Positions 26,868 through 36,742 of a stretch of 64,000 nucleotides of DNA are shown here, one piece after another (the stretch's first letter is position 1; every line of letters starts with the position of its first letter). Below the pieces are notes generated by a model that was not told where the DNA came from, made no database searches, and saw nothing but the letters and a program-made list of their open reading frames with translations. The stretch is from Limnothrix sp. CACIAM 69d. Its GTDB lineage: Bacteria > Cyanobacteriota > Cyanobacteriia > CACIAM-69d. Made by a program: the position numbers and the translations under genes. The stretch is from assembly GCA_001913845.2 (NCBI GenBank), contig MKGP02000082.1, positions 102,592 through 166,591 of the forward strand. Direction: 5' to 3'.

Positions 26868-27322
26868 GTGGGAGCCAATCAGGCAGGTCGGCCGGGCTGA
26901 TTCATCCAGTGAGGTAGCTGGCCCGTGCGACTGGGGATATGTCAAGTCCTAAAATGTAAAGAATTAAGAAAAACTTCTGATTTCCCGATCGATCCAGAAT
27001 GGCGGATGGGTAAGTTTGGGCTAAGTGCTTAGATCTTCCCTCAAGCCCTAGGCGATGCTCCGGTTTGGTTGCTCCCCTGAAGCGCGACACTTCAAGGCTG
27101 CAAGCCGATAATTTTTGGGCGGTTCAAGCACAGCCACCTGGCGTGGTTGGGATGGAACCGATTCGGAGCGCCGCCGGTCTAGGGACAGTGAGTCATGTTG
27201 GGGTAGCGACGAGAAACCGTTCTGAGATTGACGGTCACTCTCCAACGCCCCGCCCTTTGCTGTAATGGGTGTGTTTCGGGTCAGTTTTTCAAGAACTCTC
27301 AGGCCAAGTTGGTAGAGCCAAT
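26868..27322. other. Intergenic region upstream of hpsA
   Basis: About 450 nt that should contain the promoter and leader of the hpsABC operon. An inverted word GCGACACTTCAAGGC lies at 27080. I could not assign a sigma-factor class from the sequence. Confidence 0.4.
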
Positions 27323-30300
27323 ATGATGATCCTGCGGCGGCTAGTTTTGGCTATTTCGTTCCAATTGGGACGAACGATCGCGCAGTTCCAGCGACTGTTG
27401 CATCGTCGAGGGCGATCGGGCGATCGACCCCAAATTCTGGCTTCTAATCCCTATTGGCGACGGCTGCGATCGCAAGCGGGCTTCGTGTTGCCAACCACGG
27501 CCTTGTTGCTGGTGGTGGTGGCCCTCACGATTACTGCCCTGTCGTTGCGCACCCTCAACCGCACAGATCAAGTCGCCGCCGATCGGGCCCAAAAGGTGAT
27601 CTACAACGCCGCCACCCCCGCAATCGATCGCGCCAAAGCCAAACTTGAAAAACTTTTCCTCCAGGATCCACGAATCCCAACCAACGGAGTGCCCTCTGAA
27701 AAATATTTGCTCAGTATGTTGCTGAACAAAAACCTCACTGGTAGCAGCGCATTTGATCCTGTTTTTAACGAAAAACCGAAACAAATTTACACACTTCCTG
27801 GTGAAATTCAGCTTGACATCAATAAAGACGGAGAGCCAGACCCAGCTTGGCAATTTCCCGCAGATACTGATGGCGATGGAGAGCAGGATGCTGATATTGC
27901 CTATTCGATTATTTTCAACTCCTTACCTGTCAATGCTGCTGGCGAGCCAAATGCTGATATGAAGCGTGCTTCATTACAAGCACGCGCTGCGGCTTTAAGA
28001 ACTCGTACAGGCCCTCTAATTCAAGAGGAAAAGCTGGGAAGTGCCTGCAATATTGCAGAGCAACTCGGGAAAATAAGTCCTGAAATCCTCCCTCCAATTG
28101 AAGCAGGCTGGTATCAAGATCAGAAAAAAACCTCTACCCTGCGCAAAAATTTTCAGGTAGATGCGGTTGTGATTCCACGAGCTAATGTTGATCGGCCAGG
28201 GGGTGGAACAAATACTATTGCTACTCTTGAATTCCAGCAAGACCGGATTGTAGAAAAAGGCAATAAGTGGGGAGCCTGGTTTCGTAACGACCTAGAATTA
28301 TTCTCCGGGGCGCGCTTTAACTGGAATGGAGCCATGCACACTGAGGGATCTATGTTTTTGGCTGGGGCTAACAACCCAACGCGCTTGTTTTGGGTTAGTG
28401 CTCCGTCCTCTTGTCTTTACCAAGATCCCGAGGCTTCTAGCATCAGTGTATCCCCAGAAAACCCATCAGGTAACAGTTCTACGGCATCTTGCAAGAGCTA
28501 TACCGGTGAAGGAATTTGCAAAAACTTCAAAGGTGACTTGATCTCAAGCGCAGTTTCAGGCCCGCGATCAAACTTTGCAGGCGATCCAAAGCTATCTATT
28601 GATTACAAACCAGCTAGTGGAGTGATTGTTCAAGCGAGCAATAACTTTACAACAGAAACTGACTCGGTGAGCTTTAGCGGTAAGGCGATTGACTTGGCAT
28701 TAGATCCATTGCTTCTCTATACAGAAGATGTTAGCGCTCGTCGAAGGACTGTTAAGGCTAGGTCTGGAGAAGATTGGACAAAAACTGAAGGCGCAGAGTA
28801 TTCACGTCGCTTCAGTGGACAATCACTACCCAAGCCCTATCTAGACGACTTTTACCGTGCTGACAATCGCTATGGACCTCGACCAACTTATGGCCGCTCC
28901 TCAGAGCTGAGGATGCCTGGCACTAAAAAGGTGGGTGACAACATTACTGGCGATGAGCGCCTAACCCGCAACACCAATACGGAACAACCGGCAGAAGTGG
29001 GAGCGGATGGCTACTGGGAGCGCCGTGCCATCAACGAAGGGACTCGAATCATCACCGGCCAGCGCCTAGAGTTGGAAAATCCTCTGGAAAATCCCCTGGG
29101 CTATCCCTCTCAAGCGGATGAATTCGACGCAACAACGCCGCTTCAAGCCTTACAGCGTCGTAGCTATAAAGATAATCCGGCCGCCGTTCAAGGCACGTTG
29201 CTTTTTCACAAGGGTGTTGGGCAAGGGGTAAAGCCGGTGGCTGCCTTGGCGAGTACTGTTCACCCGGGGACTCCCGACACCCTGAAACAGTCGGCAACCT
29301 TTGAGAAACTCCCTGTTACGGCCGGTGTCAAAACCAAATCGGAATGGACAGCCTTTGGGGAGCGCTTTGGAGACGAATCAGAGGAACTTGCGATCGACTT
29401 TTTCCACGGCCGCGGCACGAACGGTTGGGAAATGGATGTGGATCGACTCAATGAGTTGGTCAGCGTTAGCACTGGCCCCACCAGCACACCGGTCAACTTG
29501 AACGCGACCTTGCGGAAAGCTTTGGAAAACCTGGCAACCTTTGCAGGGGACAAAGATGGTGCGTTTCCCGCCAAGCAGGAAGCGGGCAAAACTCACCCGC
29601 TGCCGCAGTTGGTGAAGTGGGGCGACTTTAGTAATTTGCGCCGGGCCCTCTATGACACCAACAACAGTCCGGCTGATGCGACCACCCAGCAGACTGCGGC
29701 CCTGAGCACTGGCATGTTGGCTTACAACATTGCCTATTTGGATGCGATCGACTACAGCGATCCGGACTTCCAAACCACCGTTCTCGATAAGCTGGCGGAA
29801 GCCCTCGGCAAAATTGGGGACAACGATCCAGCCTGGAATAAAAAGGAAGACCCCTCCCGTGCGGAGTGGCTCTCGGGGGCCCGCACCGACAGCGCTAATG
29901 ACCGCAAGTTGGGACGAGTTGACATTTTCCGCCCCGGAGACACCACGGGGCCCTTCTCTGTGCGGGTCTATCCGGGAAACTCTGGGCTGCGCAGCCCCTC
30001 TGATTTCAATAGCCGTAATCAGGAGGGTGCAGATTTTGTGGAAGTGCAGTTGGCCAGCCTCAAAACTCAGGGCGGTCAACCCCTGGCTAGTCCGCCCCTG
30101 CTGAAGCGGATTCCGGCTGCGGATCCGGCCCTGAAGCCTGGTGAGAATCCGTTTGCAGCAACCACCGCTTCTACGGATGAAGTTACGCCATTGGTGCCCC
30201 CGGAAGCCTACGTTGCGGCCCTGGCAGATAAGAGCACCAGCGGGGCGGCCCTCAACCGTTTGGACAGCGACCCACTGAAATCCACTGAGTTGCAACAATG

Positions 30301-32545
30301 GGCCAGGTTAATTGCACTCCGAGAGCAAATCCAGCGCGATCGTACCTTTGGCTTTGCCACCCACTTCGGCCGGGTCAAGAACACCGCTGGCAGCGTCCCT
30401 GCGGAAACCGCCAAACATCACTACAGCTACACCGTCCAAAATGACCTGACCCCCACGCCGCCCTCTGGATCACTAACCGTTGGCTATGCTTTTGGCGGCC
30501 GGGTGTATGAGCAAGCCAAAACCTATGAGTTTGGTTGCGATTTCAGCAAGACCACGGGGAATAACTACTTTGGCTACGGAGTTCCTGGAACGGTTGCGGA
30601 AGAGAAACGGTTTCTGCACTTGGCAGGTACCCTCTGCCCCGTAGAACCCGAATATCCGGCGCTGTACTATCTGTTCCCGCGGCCCCTGTCTGAAGACTTC
30701 ATCGCTCACGATGCGGATGGAGATAAAACGCTGATCCCCGACTTGGAAGTGGGCACTGCTACCTTGTCTGTGGAGGTGGATCATGCCCAACCCAAGGCTA
30801 CGGATCCGTTCTATGCGCCTTACGACAAGCTGTATTTCGATCCCTATCTGACGGTTGCTCAGGGTAATTTCCAGGTGCTGAGCGATAAGGATCTGGAGTC
30901 AATCATGATCAAGCCTCGGAAAGTGGCTGATTGGCTGCTACCTGTGGACGACAACCTCACGCCAACGGGTAGTTGCACTAATTCCGCTCCTAACTGCTCC
31001 CAGATGCTGTTTGTGGCAGTGGACAACGATGGAGCCAAAGCGGACAAGGCGATCGAGTATCACCGGGTTGCTTTCAAGGATGCAGCCTTGATGGACGGGC
31101 GAGAGCGCCTCGTGGAGCGGGTGCTGGATATCGATATCGATATGCTTCGGCAAAAAACCTACGCCCCATCTGCATTGGGAGATCTGTGGTTGACCTTTGG
31201 CAACCTGAAGAAGAACGAAGCAGGCGGCATCATCTATGCATTCCGGGAGGATAACATTCGGGAGGACGCGATCGAGCGATCGCCCTCTACCACCTGGTCG
31301 AGCTACAACATAGACACCGAAAGTGCTCGCATGAGCATTGGTCGCAGCAATCCCTTGGGGCAAGATCCGCCGATCAGCGACGTAACCGGCATTAGTCCTA
31401 AACCCGTCGATTACTACGCCGATCCCGATCGACGACCCCATGGGTTCCGCCTGATCAACGGTTCTTTGATCAAACGTGAAGGTGGGGGGGATGAGAAGTC
31501 CAACATTTTTGGAATCTCCTTCATTACGGATAATCCTCTATTCGTGAAGGGTGACTTCAACTTGCACCGAGTGGGTGGAGTGTTGGCTGAAGAGTTCAAA
31601 ACGATCCTCAACCGAGACAACTATGGCAACTTCTACTCCCGAGGTAGTCGTAGTCCTGACCAGGATCTCAATCTAAGTTTTGCCCGTCCCGATAAAGATA
31701 CTTGGCGACCTGTGGAATTGCTAGCAGACTCGATCACGTTGGTCTCCGGCAACTTCTGTGATGGCAGTGTTCGAGATACCTTCCTGAATGCTTCACCCAG
31801 ACTGGCAGACTGGTATGGCTGCCAGCGGGTTGGCTCGCTTTCTTCCCCCACTACTTCGTTTTATGCCCAAAACCGTCCCATAGAAATGTCTGCTCAGGAA
31901 CGGGATTTGGTGCTGGATTGGTGGCACGAAAACCGGTTTGATTTCACTAGCTCTGTGGCAGTGGATTACACTGGCAAGCCCCTACAGCGGATCAATGAAG
32001 ACGCGGCCCGTCCAGAGTTTGGGCGACCCAATCCCTACACCGGTAACTACCAAACAGTTCCCTTAGGCCAACGCTATGGTCGTGGTGCGAATGGTGTGTT
32101 ACCCGGTGCGAGCACAACCGAGGCGAATGCCATCTTTATCAGCGGCATTGGTTCCAGCCGCGAAAACCAGAGCTATGGCGGTTTCCATAACTTCCTCCCC
32201 ATGCTGGAAAACTGGGGCGGTAGTAACTCCAGCCAGTCTCAAACCATTTCGGGAGCCTTCTTGCAGCTAAACTTCCGCACGTCCTCAACGGGCCCCTATG
32301 AGCACGATGCTTGGGAAATCAATCAGCGCCCGGTCGGCGGTCAGGATGATATTCCCTACTACCAAACCCCAAAACGACTCTGGGGCTACGACGTGGGATT
32401 GCAATATGCTCCGGCTGGGCCGATTTCCAGCCGCTTCATAACACCAGGTGCAGCTCGGAGCGAGTTCTACAATGAACCGGAAGCCGGTGATCCTTACATC
32501 TGTGCTTTACGGCGTTCCATTGAGACCACCCCTGATGGTTGCTGA
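27323..32545 (+). CDS. hpsA: Hormogonium polysaccharide biosynthesis protein HpsA
   Basis: The chain has about 1740 aa, the size expected for HpsA. The N-terminus is prepilin-like: basic residues, then QAGFVLPTTALLLVVVALTI (about 52-71), with Gly-Phe at the possible prepilin peptidase site but no Glu at mature position 5. The rest is a huge, presumably extracellular, mostly beta-structured region with no catalytic motif and few cysteines. It begins a three-gene operon with two pseudopilins, as in Nostoc punctiforme, where hps genes are needed for polysaccharide release and gliding. Start: ATG at 27323 preferred over GTG at 27269. Residues about 140-520 are encoded by AT-richer, HIP1-poor DNA than both flanks. 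Confidence 0.88.
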   Translation: MMILRRLVLAISFQLGRTIAQFQRLLHRRGRSGDRPQILASNPYWRRLRSQAGFVLPTTALLLVVVALTITALSLRTLNRTDQVAADRAQKVIYNAATPAIDRAKAKLEKLFLQDPRIPTNGVPSEKYLLSMLLNKNLTGSSAFDPVFNEKPKQIYTLPGEIQLDINKDGEPDPAWQFPADTDGDGEQDADIAYSIIFNSLPVNAAGEPNADMKRASLQARAAALRTRTGPLIQEEKLGSACNIAEQLGKISPEILPPIEAGWYQDQKKTSTLRKNFQVDAVVIPRANVDRPGGGTNTIATLEFQQDRIVEKGNKWGAWFRNDLELFSGARFNWNGAMHTEGSMFLAGANNPTRLFWVSAPSSCLYQDPEASSISVSPENPSGNSSTASCKSYTGEGICKNFKGDLISSAVSGPRSNFAGDPKLSIDYKPASGVIVQASNNFTTETDSVSFSGKAIDLALDPLLLYTEDVSARRRTVKARSGEDWTKTEGAEYSRRFSGQSLPKPYLDDFYRADNRYGPRPTYGRSSELRMPGTKKVGDNITGDERLTRNTNTEQPAEVGADGYWERRAINEGTRIITGQRLELENPLENPLGYPSQADEFDATTPLQALQRRSYKDNPAAVQGTLLFHKGVGQGVKPVAALASTVHPGTPDTLKQSATFEKLPVTAGVKTKSEWTAFGERFGDESEELAIDFFHGRGTNGWEMDVDRLNELVSVSTGPTSTPVNLNATLRKALENLATFAGDKDGAFPAKQEAGKTHPLPQLVKWGDFSNLRRALYDTNNSPADATTQQTAALSTGMLAYNIAYLDAIDYSDPDFQTTVLDKLAEALGKIGDNDPAWNKKEDPSRAEWLSGARTDSANDRKLGRVDIFRPGDTTGPFSVRVYPGNSGLRSPSDFNSRNQEGADFVEVQLASLKTQGGQPLASPPLLKRIPAADPALKPGENPFAATTASTDEVTPLVPPEAYVAALADKSTSGAALNRLDSDPLKSTELQQWARLIALREQIQRDRTFGFATHFGRVKNTAGSVPAETAKHHYSYTVQNDLTPTPPSGSLTVGYAFGGRVYEQAKTYEFGCDFSKTTGNNYFGYGVPGTVAEEKRFLHLAGTLCPVEPEYPALYYLFPRPLSEDFIAHDADGDKTLIPDLEVGTATLSVEVDHAQPKATDPFYAPYDKLYFDPYLTVAQGNFQVLSDKDLESIMIKPRKVADWLLPVDDNLTPTGSCTNSAPNCSQMLFVAVDNDGAKADKAIEYHRVAFKDAALMDGRERLVERVLDIDIDMLRQKTYAPSALGDLWLTFGNLKKNEAGGIIYAFREDNIREDAIERSPSTTWSSYNIDTESARMSIGRSNPLGQDPPISDVTGISPKPVDYYADPDRRPHGFRLINGSLIKREGGGDEKSNIFGISFITDNPLFVKGDFNLHRVGGVLAEEFKTILNRDNYGNFYSRGSRSPDQDLNLSFARPDKDTWRPVELLADSITLVSGNFCDGSVRDTFLNASPRLADWYGCQRVGSLSSPTTSFYAQNRPIEMSAQERDLVLDWWHENRFDFTSSVAVDYTGKPLQRINEDAARPEFGRPNPYTGNYQTVPLGQRYGRGANGVLPGASTTEANAIFISGIGSSRENQSYGGFHNFLPMLENWGGSNSSQSQTISGAFLQLNFRTSSTGPYEHDAWEINQRPVGGQDDIPYYQTPKRLWGYDVGLQYAPAGPISSRFITPGAARSEFYNEPEAGDPYICALRRSIETTPDGC

Positions 32546-32557
32546 TAATCTGTCCCG

Positions 32558-33364
32558 ATGAACTTGCGAGGCTTACCCGTCATGTCTAACGCCGCGTTCA
32601 ATTACTGGGTTCGCCGCTGGCGCAGGCAGTCCCAAATCTCAGGCCCAGAATCTGGGCTGACGTTGCTGGAATGCATCGTGGCCTTGGTGATGATGTCTGT
32701 GGTGGCGGTGGCGATCACGCCTCCCCTATTTCTGGCAACAGCCTCGCGAGTCCAGAGCAATCGGGCAGAACAAGCCATTCAAGTGGCCCAGGGTGAGGTG
32801 GACAAAGTGCGAGTTACTATGGAGCGGAGGGACTTTACTAATAACTTAGCTCTTCTACCCCAAGAAAGCAGTAATGGAGGCAGTGAGTTTGAAAAAACGC
32901 CTGCGCCTTCCATTATTCCTGACCCAGAATCCGCTAGGAAAACGATGGAATCTACCCGTAGTATCTATGATACGGGTGTGCCTTTTGTAGGTGCTCTAGA
33001 GTTGCGACCAGTGGATGTTGATGGCGATGGTCTACCTGACTTTGCAGTGCAGACATTTCGGAGTCCGGCCTCTGATAAAAACTCTATTGAAAGTGAGTCT
33101 GGTTTAGTTCCTGTGGCTTTCCGTCTCGGAGTGCGAGTTTGGTCTTATCCAGCGATTCAGAGGGCTAGTAAGCCTTTGGACATTACCGCAGCTTCCCTGC
33201 AACTCACCAGCAGCACTGGTGAGCAAGGAGTTAAGCCGTTGGCCGTAATTTATACTCAGTTGGCTGTTTCAGATACTAGGGAGGGGTATGAAAAAATGTG
33301 CTACCTGCTAAATGGAAATACAGAAGAATGTAAAACCAAAACTGGAAGTGAGGTCAGTCCATGA
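32558..33364 (+). CDS. hpsB: Hormogonium polysaccharide secretion pseudopilin HpsB
   Basis: The 268-aa protein has a type II secretion/type IV pilin-like N-terminus: ESGLTLLECIVALVMMSVVA (about 37-56), with Gly before the cleavage site and the conserved Glu at mature position 5. The body after residue 75 is a soluble pilin-type head, poorly conserved. It starts 12 nt after hpsA and overlaps hpsC by 4 nt (ATGA), so the three are one operon. Its assumed role is as minor pseudopilin in a polysaccharide-release machine at the junction pores. ATG at 32582 is an alternative start with a GAGG upstream. Confidence 0.87.
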   Translation: MNLRGLPVMSNAAFNYWVRRWRRQSQISGPESGLTLLECIVALVMMSVVAVAITPPLFLATASRVQSNRAEQAIQVAQGEVDKVRVTMERRDFTNNLALLPQESSNGGSEFEKTPAPSIIPDPESARKTMESTRSIYDTGVPFVGALELRPVDVDGDGLPDFAVQTFRSPASDKNSIESESGLVPVAFRLGVRVWSYPAIQRASKPLDITAASLQLTSSTGEQGVKPLAVIYTQLAVSDTREGYEKMCYLLNGNTEECKTKTGSEVSP

Positions 33365-34533
33365 TTCCAATTCAAAAAGCACTAAAGTGGATTCAAAATC
33401 TTTGCCTAATCAACCGTCTGTCTAGTAATTGCCAAGCATCTGTTGCTCGCAGTAGATTGACAAATAAGCCTAGATTGGTTGAAACGAAAACTGCTGGTTT
33501 TACGCTCATTGAGTTACTGATCTCGGCTTTGATTGCAGGGCTGATTGTTTCAGGACTATTGGGGATTGTGGTGGAGTTGGTTTCAACCAACCGCCGAGAA
33601 CTGGCAAGGTCGGAAACCATGCGTGATATGGGAATTGCTGCGGAGTTTATGAGTAATGAACTCCGAGAAGCGATCTATGTTTACACTGGCAAGTGCCTAT
33701 GGGAAGGGCAGTCTTCTCCTGGACAAACTGATTATTGTCCAGGCCTATTCGGTGGCGATGGAGGCTTAGAACTACCAGATGATAATAGCCTTCCATTGAT
33801 TGCTTTTTGGAAACTTGATCCTATTCCTGAAAATTGTGAAGACCCTGATTGTAACCTATATAAGCTTTCGGGGCGAACCTACACTCTAGTTGTATATTTT
33901 CTAAACAACAAAGAGGATGACAAGTGGGATGGTCGTGCCAGAATCACAAGATGGGCAATGAAAAGGTTTAACGAGAAAGGCAAAAAATCGGGTGAATTTA
34001 GTGACCCTCTGGATGTGAGCAGTGGTTTGACCTTACAAACCTGGCCTAGAACAGCAGATGGCAACACACCACCCGGCGCTCAAAGACCAAGATTTGGGGA
34101 TCCGAATCCAGATGTGTTAGTGGATTTTGTGGACGACACTCAGGATGTAAATTTAGGTACAGAACGAGAATGTCCGGCACAGTACGAAGTTACGCCCAGT
34201 CTGGAGTCACTGAAGGGCGATTTTGAGGGAGTTCGCAGTGTCTATGCTTGCGTTTTGGATGAAACCAAATCGACCAGAACAGTGCAGCAGCTACAGAAGA
34301 ATGAAGCTAACCAAAACCAGAAGGTGATTTTGGCAGTTCGAGGTAACCCAGAAGGGCGCTATGGTTTGGATCGGCGGAGCTGCTCTCAGGACAATCCGGC
34401 GACTGGGGAAAAGAATTTGAGTACTGAGCTGGGTAAGGATACCCAGCAGACAACTTGTCGGTTAGCAAGCATCAAGACTGAAGTACTTAACCGAGGCACT
34501 GTAAACAAACAACCAATGGATCTAGGGAAGTAG
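33361..34533 (+). CDS. hpsC: Hormogonium polysaccharide secretion pseudopilin HpsC
   Basis: The 390-aa protein has a long leader of about 44 residues and then a pseudopilin signature, KTAGFTLIELLISALIAGL (about 43-61), with Gly-Phe cleavage site and Glu5. The head domain of about 320 residues is larger than in HpsB and contains several Cys. ATG overlaps the hpsB stop. The gene is AT-richer than the regional average and nearly lacks HIP1 sites, which suggests a different origin or rapid change of the exposed head. Assignment rests on position after hpsA-hpsB and the pilin motif. Confidence 0.86.
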   Translation: MIPIQKALKWIQNLCLINRLSSNCQASVARSRLTNKPRLVETKTAGFTLIELLISALIAGLIVSGLLGIVVELVSTNRRELARSETMRDMGIAAEFMSNELREAIYVYTGKCLWEGQSSPGQTDYCPGLFGGDGGLELPDDNSLPLIAFWKLDPIPENCEDPDCNLYKLSGRTYTLVVYFLNNKEDDKWDGRARITRWAMKRFNEKGKKSGEFSDPLDVSSGLTLQTWPRTADGNTPPGAQRPRFGDPNPDVLVDFVDDTQDVNLGTERECPAQYEVTPSLESLKGDFEGVRSVYACVLDETKSTRTVQQLQKNEANQNQKVILAVRGNPEGRYGLDRRSCSQDNPATGEKNLSTELGKDTQQTTCRLASIKTEVLNRGTVNKQPMDLGK

Positions 34534-34992
34534 CCAATGGTGCTGTTCATGTAGACGTATCTTCGCCATTTGTGGCCCTAGTGCATCTCAGTCACCCCAA
34601 GTTTAGAGAGAAGCTGAAACGCGCGAAGTGCTTTACTGCTAAGGGATTGAGGCGATCGCGCGGTTTCCTGACATGGCGTGATCCCAGAAAAATCTAGGGC
34701 ATTTACGATCGTATTGCCATTTTTTAAGTTATTTTAAGTAAAGAACGAGTTAACACTCGTCTGACTGTTTAAAGCGCCCAATTTTGCCTAATCTGCCCCG
34801 CTTGCTCGGGGGGCGATCGTGCGGTTAGGGTCAACGCGTCATCCCGTCAGAAAGGACGTATTGACTCTGCGGCAACACAGACGACCGCTATTCAAATAAG
34901 ATTCCCAGCCGTGCAATCTAGATCGTGCTGCGGGTTTTCGGGGCTAACTGCGAGATTGGGTTTTGGTTGTTCATCCGTTACGAAGCGTACTC
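34534..34992. other. Long leader or intergenic region before the RNA helicase
   Basis: About 460 nt with no gene. Cold-regulated helicase genes of cyanobacteria often have long structured leaders, so a regulatory 5' region is plausible. Short inverted words (GTCAACGCGTCATCCCGTC; GTATTGACTCTGC) are present but no clear hairpin. Confidence 0.4.
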
Positions 34993-36513
34993 ATGACCCT
35001 TTCCTTCCAAAGCCTCGGCCTCTCGGAAACCCGTGCTGCTCATCTGGAAACCCTTGGCTTTACTGAACCCACCCCCATCCAAGCACGCGCGATTCCCGCC
35101 TTGCTCGAAGGAAAAGATGTGGTTGGCTTGGCTCAAACTGGAACTGGCAAGACGGCGGCCTTTGGGCTGCCCATGCTGGAGCAGATTGATGATGCCAATC
35201 GCACTGTTCAAACATTGATTCTGGCCCCGACTCGTGAGCTGGCGTTACAGGTTTCCCAGGCGATCGAGAAGTTTGTGGGCCCCGGTTCTCGCTTGCGAAC
35301 CGTGACGGTCTACGGTGGCCAGTCGATCGAGCGGCAAATTAGCCAACTGCAACGGGGCGCGCAAATTGCGATCGGCACGCCCGGTCGGGTAATGGACTTG
35401 ATGGATCGTGGTGCTTTGCGCCTCGACCAGGTGCGTTACTTCGTGTTGGATGAAGCCGATGAAATGCTGAATATGGGCTTTATTCAGGACATTGAAAAGA
35501 TTTGTAGCTCGCTGCCCGCCGCGCGCCAAACGGCCTTCTTCTCTGCAACGATGAGTCCGACGATTCGTCGTCTGGTGGCGAACTTCCTGAAGGATCCGGT
35601 GTTCGTGACGGTGGAGCAGCCCCAAGCGACTCCCACCCGCATTGAACAGGTGCTGTATACGGTTCCTCGTGGTTGCAACAAGATTCGGGCCCTGTTGCCG
35701 ATCCTGGAGCTAGAAGATCCTGAATCAGCAATGATCTTTGTGCGCACCAAGCAGGGGGCTGCGGAACTGACCGTGCAACTGCAAGCGGCTGGTTACAGTG
35801 CCGATGAATATCACGGAAACCTGAACCAAGCCCAACGCGAACGCCTGATCACGCGCTTCCGTCGGGGACAGTTGAAGCTGATTGTGGCGACTGACATTGC
35901 TGCTCGGGGCTTGGATGTGGATCGGGTGACCCACGTATTCAACTTCGATCTGCCCGACAACTTAGAAAACTACGTCCACCGGATTGGTCGGACGGGTCGT
36001 GCAGGTCGGACGGGTCGCGCGATTACCTTGTCCTACAGCCTGGAGCGTTATCGGATTCGTCAAATCGAGCGGCACACGCGCCAATCGATGCAGCCGGTGG
36101 ATTTGCCGACCCGTGCCGAGATTGAAGCTCGCCGGATCGATCGCCTCAAGAACCGGGTTAAGGAAGCGCTGACCAGCGATCGGGTGGCTTCGTTCCTGCC
36201 GATCGTGTCGCAACTGGGTGAGGAGTACGATCCTCGGGCAGTGGCGGCGGCCGCGCTGCAAATGTTCTACGACATGGAACGGCCCGCTTGGCAAGTTGAA
36301 GGGGTCTTTGGTGACGATAACTTTGAAACCGAGCGTCCCGAGCGGGGCGATCGCGGTGGCCGAGGCGATCGCGGTGGCCGTAACTACGGCGGTGGCTCCC
36401 GTCGTCGGGGTGCTGGTGGGGGTGGCGATCGCCGCCCGAACCCCAATCGTCCCCGCCCCGATGCGCCGGTGAAGATGAACGATCGCAACCGTTTCGCTCC
36501 CGTCGGCGAATAA
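34993..36513 (+). CDS. crhR: DEAD-box ATP-dependent RNA helicase (CrhR type)
   Basis: The 506-aa protein shows all helicase motifs in order: Q motif (FTEPTPIQARAIP), motif I AQTGTGKT (about 45-52), PTRELA, TPGR, DEAD in VLDEADEMLNMGF, SAT, ARGLD and HRIGRTGR. It unwinds structured RNA in the cytosol. Beyond residue 380 come a helical extension and a Gly/Arg-rich tail (RGDRGGRGDRGG) encoded partly by repeated HIP1 sites. Length and tail resemble the redox- and cold-regulated CrhR of cyanobacteria. The ATG at 34993 is used; upstream TTG at 34963 is unlikely. A strong terminator follows at 36581. Confidence 0.93.
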   Translation: MTLSFQSLGLSETRAAHLETLGFTEPTPIQARAIPALLEGKDVVGLAQTGTGKTAAFGLPMLEQIDDANRTVQTLILAPTRELALQVSQAIEKFVGPGSRLRTVTVYGGQSIERQISQLQRGAQIAIGTPGRVMDLMDRGALRLDQVRYFVLDEADEMLNMGFIQDIEKICSSLPAARQTAFFSATMSPTIRRLVANFLKDPVFVTVEQPQATPTRIEQVLYTVPRGCNKIRALLPILELEDPESAMIFVRTKQGAAELTVQLQAAGYSADEYHGNLNQAQRERLITRFRRGQLKLIVATDIAARGLDVDRVTHVFNFDLPDNLENYVHRIGRTGRAGRTGRAITLSYSLERYRIRQIERHTRQSMQPVDLPTRAEIEARRIDRLKNRVKEALTSDRVASFLPIVSQLGEEYDPRAVAAAALQMFYDMERPAWQVEGVFGDDNFETERPERGDRGGRGDRGGRNYGGGSRRRGAGGGGDRRPNPNRPRPDAPVKMNDRNRFAPVGE

Positions 36514-36580
36514 AAGCTCAGAGTCTGTCTCTTGGTTAATGACAGACTCGTAAGTTCCAGAAAAACTCAAAAATTCCAAA

Positions 36581-36620
36581 GGGTCTCAAGCAAATGATTA
36601 AGTGCTTGAGACCCTTCTTT
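36581..36620 (+). terminator. Rho-independent terminator of the helicase gene
   Basis: GGGTCTCAAGCA (36581-36592) pairs fully with TGCTTGAGACCC (36603-36614) around a short loop, followed by TTCTTT. This is 67 nt after the helicase stop codon. Confidence 0.92.
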
Positions 36621-36742
36621 GTAGTCTTTACTTTTCAGGACTGTGTTTCTTGGGCAAAGACCCAATTAAGGAAAGACTGAAAATGTGATGTTGCAGTTTA
36701 TGGTTTCTCAGAGCTGCAAAGCACTGAAACAGTTACAAAACC

